Below, piece by piece: positions 7,022-7,906 of a stretch of 7,906 bases of DNA (position 1 is its first letter; the number at the start of each line of letters is the position of its first letter). The notes beneath the pieces were generated by a model. That model saw nothing but the letters and a program-made list of their open reading frames with translations. It had not been told where the DNA came from and made no database searches. The DNA is taken from the NCBI GenBank assembly GCA_041746855.1, contig JBGTGG010000173.1, positions 1 through 7,906 on the forward strand, written 5' to 3'. The DNA comes from JBGTGG01 sp041746855. Lineage in GTDB: Bacteria; Bacteroidota; Bacteroidia; Cytophagales; Cyclobacteriaceae. The translations under genes were made by a program, and so were the position numbers.

Positions 7022-7037
7022 TGTAATAATACACAAT
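7018..7037. promoter_or_regulatory. Downstream operator overlapping the -7 box
   Basis: ATTGTGTAATAATACACAAT is a 20-bp dyad with perfect 8-bp arms (7018-7025 and 7030-7037) around ATAA. It also fits TGTG-N8-CACA. It overlaps the last four bases of the -7 element and the predicted start of transcription and stops three bases before the ATG at 7041. A protein bound here should block initiation, so repression is the simplest reading. Because the transcript would start inside it, it acts as DNA and not as an RNA hairpin. Confidence 0.6.
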
Positions 7038-7040
7038 CGT

Positions 7041-7289
7041 ATGAGTGATTTTGAACGTAAAAAGATTGAGATGGAGCTAAAGTCTTTTGCCTCCCGTCAT
7101 TTTGAAAAGCCTTCCAATTGCAAGAATTCGGAGCAAATCAGATATTATGTTGCTGAGTTGTGCAAAAAAATTGAGGCGCTTGAACGTCAATTTAGTTACG
7201 TTCCGGATTGGGCGTATGCTTTGCTGGCCCAGTACAATGCTGCACAGAATTCTTTCATCTACAAGGAGTTTAGGAATACCTATTGTTAA
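7041..7289 (+). CDS. Small helical protein of unknown function, 82 residues
   Basis: The protein is 82 residues long, charged and probably all-helical with no signal peptide or membrane segment, so cytoplasmic. Visible blocks are MSDFERKKIEMELKSF (1-16), EKPSNCKNSEQIRYYVAELCKKIEALE (22-48; coiled-coil-like at 31-50) and the aromatic YVPDWAYALLAQYN (53-66). Cysteines at 27, 41 and 82 form no metal motif. I have a vague recollection of similar short Bacteroidota proteins with a VPDWAYxLLAQYN block but cannot name a function. The start is supported by its position three bases after the operator; there is no Shine-Dalgarno sequence. It is the first gene of a tight pair: its TAA (7287-7289) is followed by GGA and the ATG of the next gene in the same frame. 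Expression is probably controlled by the flanking palindromes. Confidence 0.75.
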   Translation: MSDFERKKIEMELKSFASRHFEKPSNCKNSEQIRYYVAELCKKIEALERQFSYVPDWAYALLAQYNAAQNSFIYKEFRNTYC

Positions 7290-7292
7290 GGA

Positions 7293-7520
7293 ATGCGCTA
7301 CATCCCCTCCCCTATTCCAATCCGCTACGAGTGGGTGTACACCGCCACCGCCAATCCCTCCGGAAGGATGCAGTATCATCAAATCAAACCGGGAAAAAGT
7401 AAACTCAGAATTAGCAGGACTGAGTTTATCAAAGCCTATAATGAAAGTCAGATTTTAGCGATACGGCCCCTTCCAATCCCAAAAGAGGAAGCAATTTTCC
7501 AATTTGAATTCTATATTTAA
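7293..7520 (+). CDS. Small protein of unknown function, 75 residues, coupled to previous gene
   Basis: ATG at 7293 lies three bases after the stop of the 82-residue protein, in the same frame. The protein begins MRYIPSPIPIRYEW and has a mixed strand-and-helix look: an N-terminal Pro/Ile/Tyr-rich segment, a strand-like VYTATANPSGRMQYHQI, a basic RTEFIKAYNESQIL helix (42-55) and an aromatic end FQFEFYI. No known motif is seen. The only Shine-Dalgarno-like bases, AAGGA (7288-7292), touch the ATG and are too close for normal use, so translation probably depends on ribosomes finishing the upstream gene. The alternative is one longer gene of about 159 codons interrupted by a single TAA. It overlaps the end of the convergent MazG-like gene by two bases. 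A competing 123-codon frame (7087-7458) has shadow-like composition. Confidence 0.6.
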   Translation: MRYIPSPIPIRYEWVYTATANPSGRMQYHQIKPGKSKLRISRTEFIKAYNESQILAIRPLPIPKEEAIFQFEFYI

Positions 7521-7906
7521 TCCTTTTCAAGAATTGCCTTCAAATCAGCAGGACTATAGTTTACTGATTTAATCGTCTTATGGTCCGAGGTTCTGTAAAC
7601 CAGCCATTTCCCATCCTGTTCTTTGTAGTAACATTCGGTTCCATCCTTTTTGGCGTAGAAAGCAACCGTTTCCTTGGCCTCATCTTCTGAATGACAAACT
7701 TTGCTCATATTCGAGCGCTGCACTTCATCAAAAAGGTCTTTGAACTTCTCTCCAAGACCAAACTCAAGAATCGCACCGGAGAGTACATACTGAATATCGC
7801 ACAAAGCATCCGCCACCTCTACAATATCCTTATCATTTATTGCATCCCGAAGTTCCTGTAATTCCTCAGTAAGAAGGGCTACACGTAAGTTACAGCGATC
7901 CTCACC
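7517..7906 (-). CDS. MazG-like nucleotide pyrophosphohydrolase, N-terminus beyond right edge
   Basis: The minus-strand frame is open from the right edge for 129 codons to TAA (7517-7519). The visible part starts GEDRCNLRVALLTEELQEL and contains both metal-binding elements of the all-alpha MazG/PRA-PH superfamily: EExxE (TEELQE, visible residues 13-18) and ExxD in VEVADALCD (residues 29-37), separated by a fitting helix-turn. Then come DIQYVLSGAILEFGLGEKF and the family-typical EVQRSNMSK. The family hydrolyses nucleoside triphosphates to monophosphates and pyrophosphate, often as house-cleaning of non-canonical nucleotides; the substrate here is not determined. After the core, a C-terminal extension (about 45 residues: Lys-rich, WLVYRTSDHKTIKSVNYSPADL) is characteristic of Bacteroidota members as I recall them. 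A GTG at 7814-7816 is an internal Val codon, not the start, because the conserved EExxE motif lies upstream of it. The gene converges on and overlaps the small gene pair. Confidence 0.88.
   Translation of the reverse strand, partial: GEDRCNLRVALLTEELQELRDAINDKDIVEVADALCDIQYVLSGAILEFGLGEKFKDLFDEVQRSNMSKVCHSEDEAKETVAFYAKKDGTECYYKEQDGKWLVYRTSDHKTIKSVNYSPADLKAILEKD

Noticed and set aside
7077..7382. A 101-codon minus-strand frame opposite the small gene pair
   Set aside because: The composition is shadow-like (Gly-rich start), there is no promoter, and it conflicts with the better-supported plus-strand pair.
7087..7458. A 123-codon plus-strand frame overlapping both small genes
   Set aside because: Its product is Ser/Arg/Leu/Pro-rich with no fold-like pattern. 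It begins inside the 82-residue gene and lacks the operator-linked start, so it looks like a shadow frame.
7814..7816. GTG as the start of the MazG-like protein
   Set aside because: The frame stays open upstream to the edge and encodes the conserved EExxE motif and the beginning of the catalytic helix, so this codon is an internal valine.
1..7906. CRISPR array, tRNA, rRNA, insertion sequence or attachment site
   Set aside because: No regularly spaced repeats, transposase-like frames, terminal inverted repeats with target duplications, or tRNA-like folds were seen on either strand.

Overview
The window looks like an ordinary stretch of a Bacteroidota chromosome, most likely Cytophagales-like. 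The evidence is the protein families (a TerB-like/ABCG-type ABC exporter, a full-length Prc-type protease, the short MazG-like protein ending in a characteristic C-terminal extension), start codons that mostly lack Shine-Dalgarno sequences, and one clear match to the Bacteroidota promoter pattern TTTG-N20-TAnnTTTG. The assignment rests on recalled family resemblance and not on a search. No rRNA, tRNA, CRISPR array, transposase or phage gene is visible.

Positions 1-6654 are a minus-strand series. Reading in the direction of transcription, it holds a membrane-anchored zinc-ribbon protein (6654-5773), the periplasmic C-terminal processing protease Prc/Tsp (5678-3633) followed by a good intrinsic terminator (3580-3606), a 1035-residue ABC exporter half-transporter with an N-terminal TerB-like domain (3499-392), and the start of a lipoprotein cut by the left edge (263-1). 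The gaps are about 90-130 bases and two of them hold large inverted repeats (290-348 and 5704-5752). The common theme is the cell envelope.

Positions 6655-7040 separate this series from plus-strand genes. Here lies a 47-codon gene (6718-6861). After it comes an AT-rich regulatory region with two 20-bp pseudo-palindromes that share the half-site ATTGTGTAAT, 53 bp apart, on either side of a Bacteroidota-type promoter. The downstream operator overlaps the -7 box and ends 3 bases before the next start codon.

That promoter drives two small unrecognised proteins (82 and 75 residues). They lie in the same reading frame and are separated only by TAA-GGA-ATG. Their end overlaps the stop codon of a convergent minus-strand MazG-like nucleotide pyrophosphohydrolase gene, whose 5' part lies beyond the right edge.

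The least ordinary parts are the operator-flanked promoter with the stop-start gene pair, the overlooked 47-residue gene, and the domain fusion in the ABC exporter. I see no complete defence system or mobile element.
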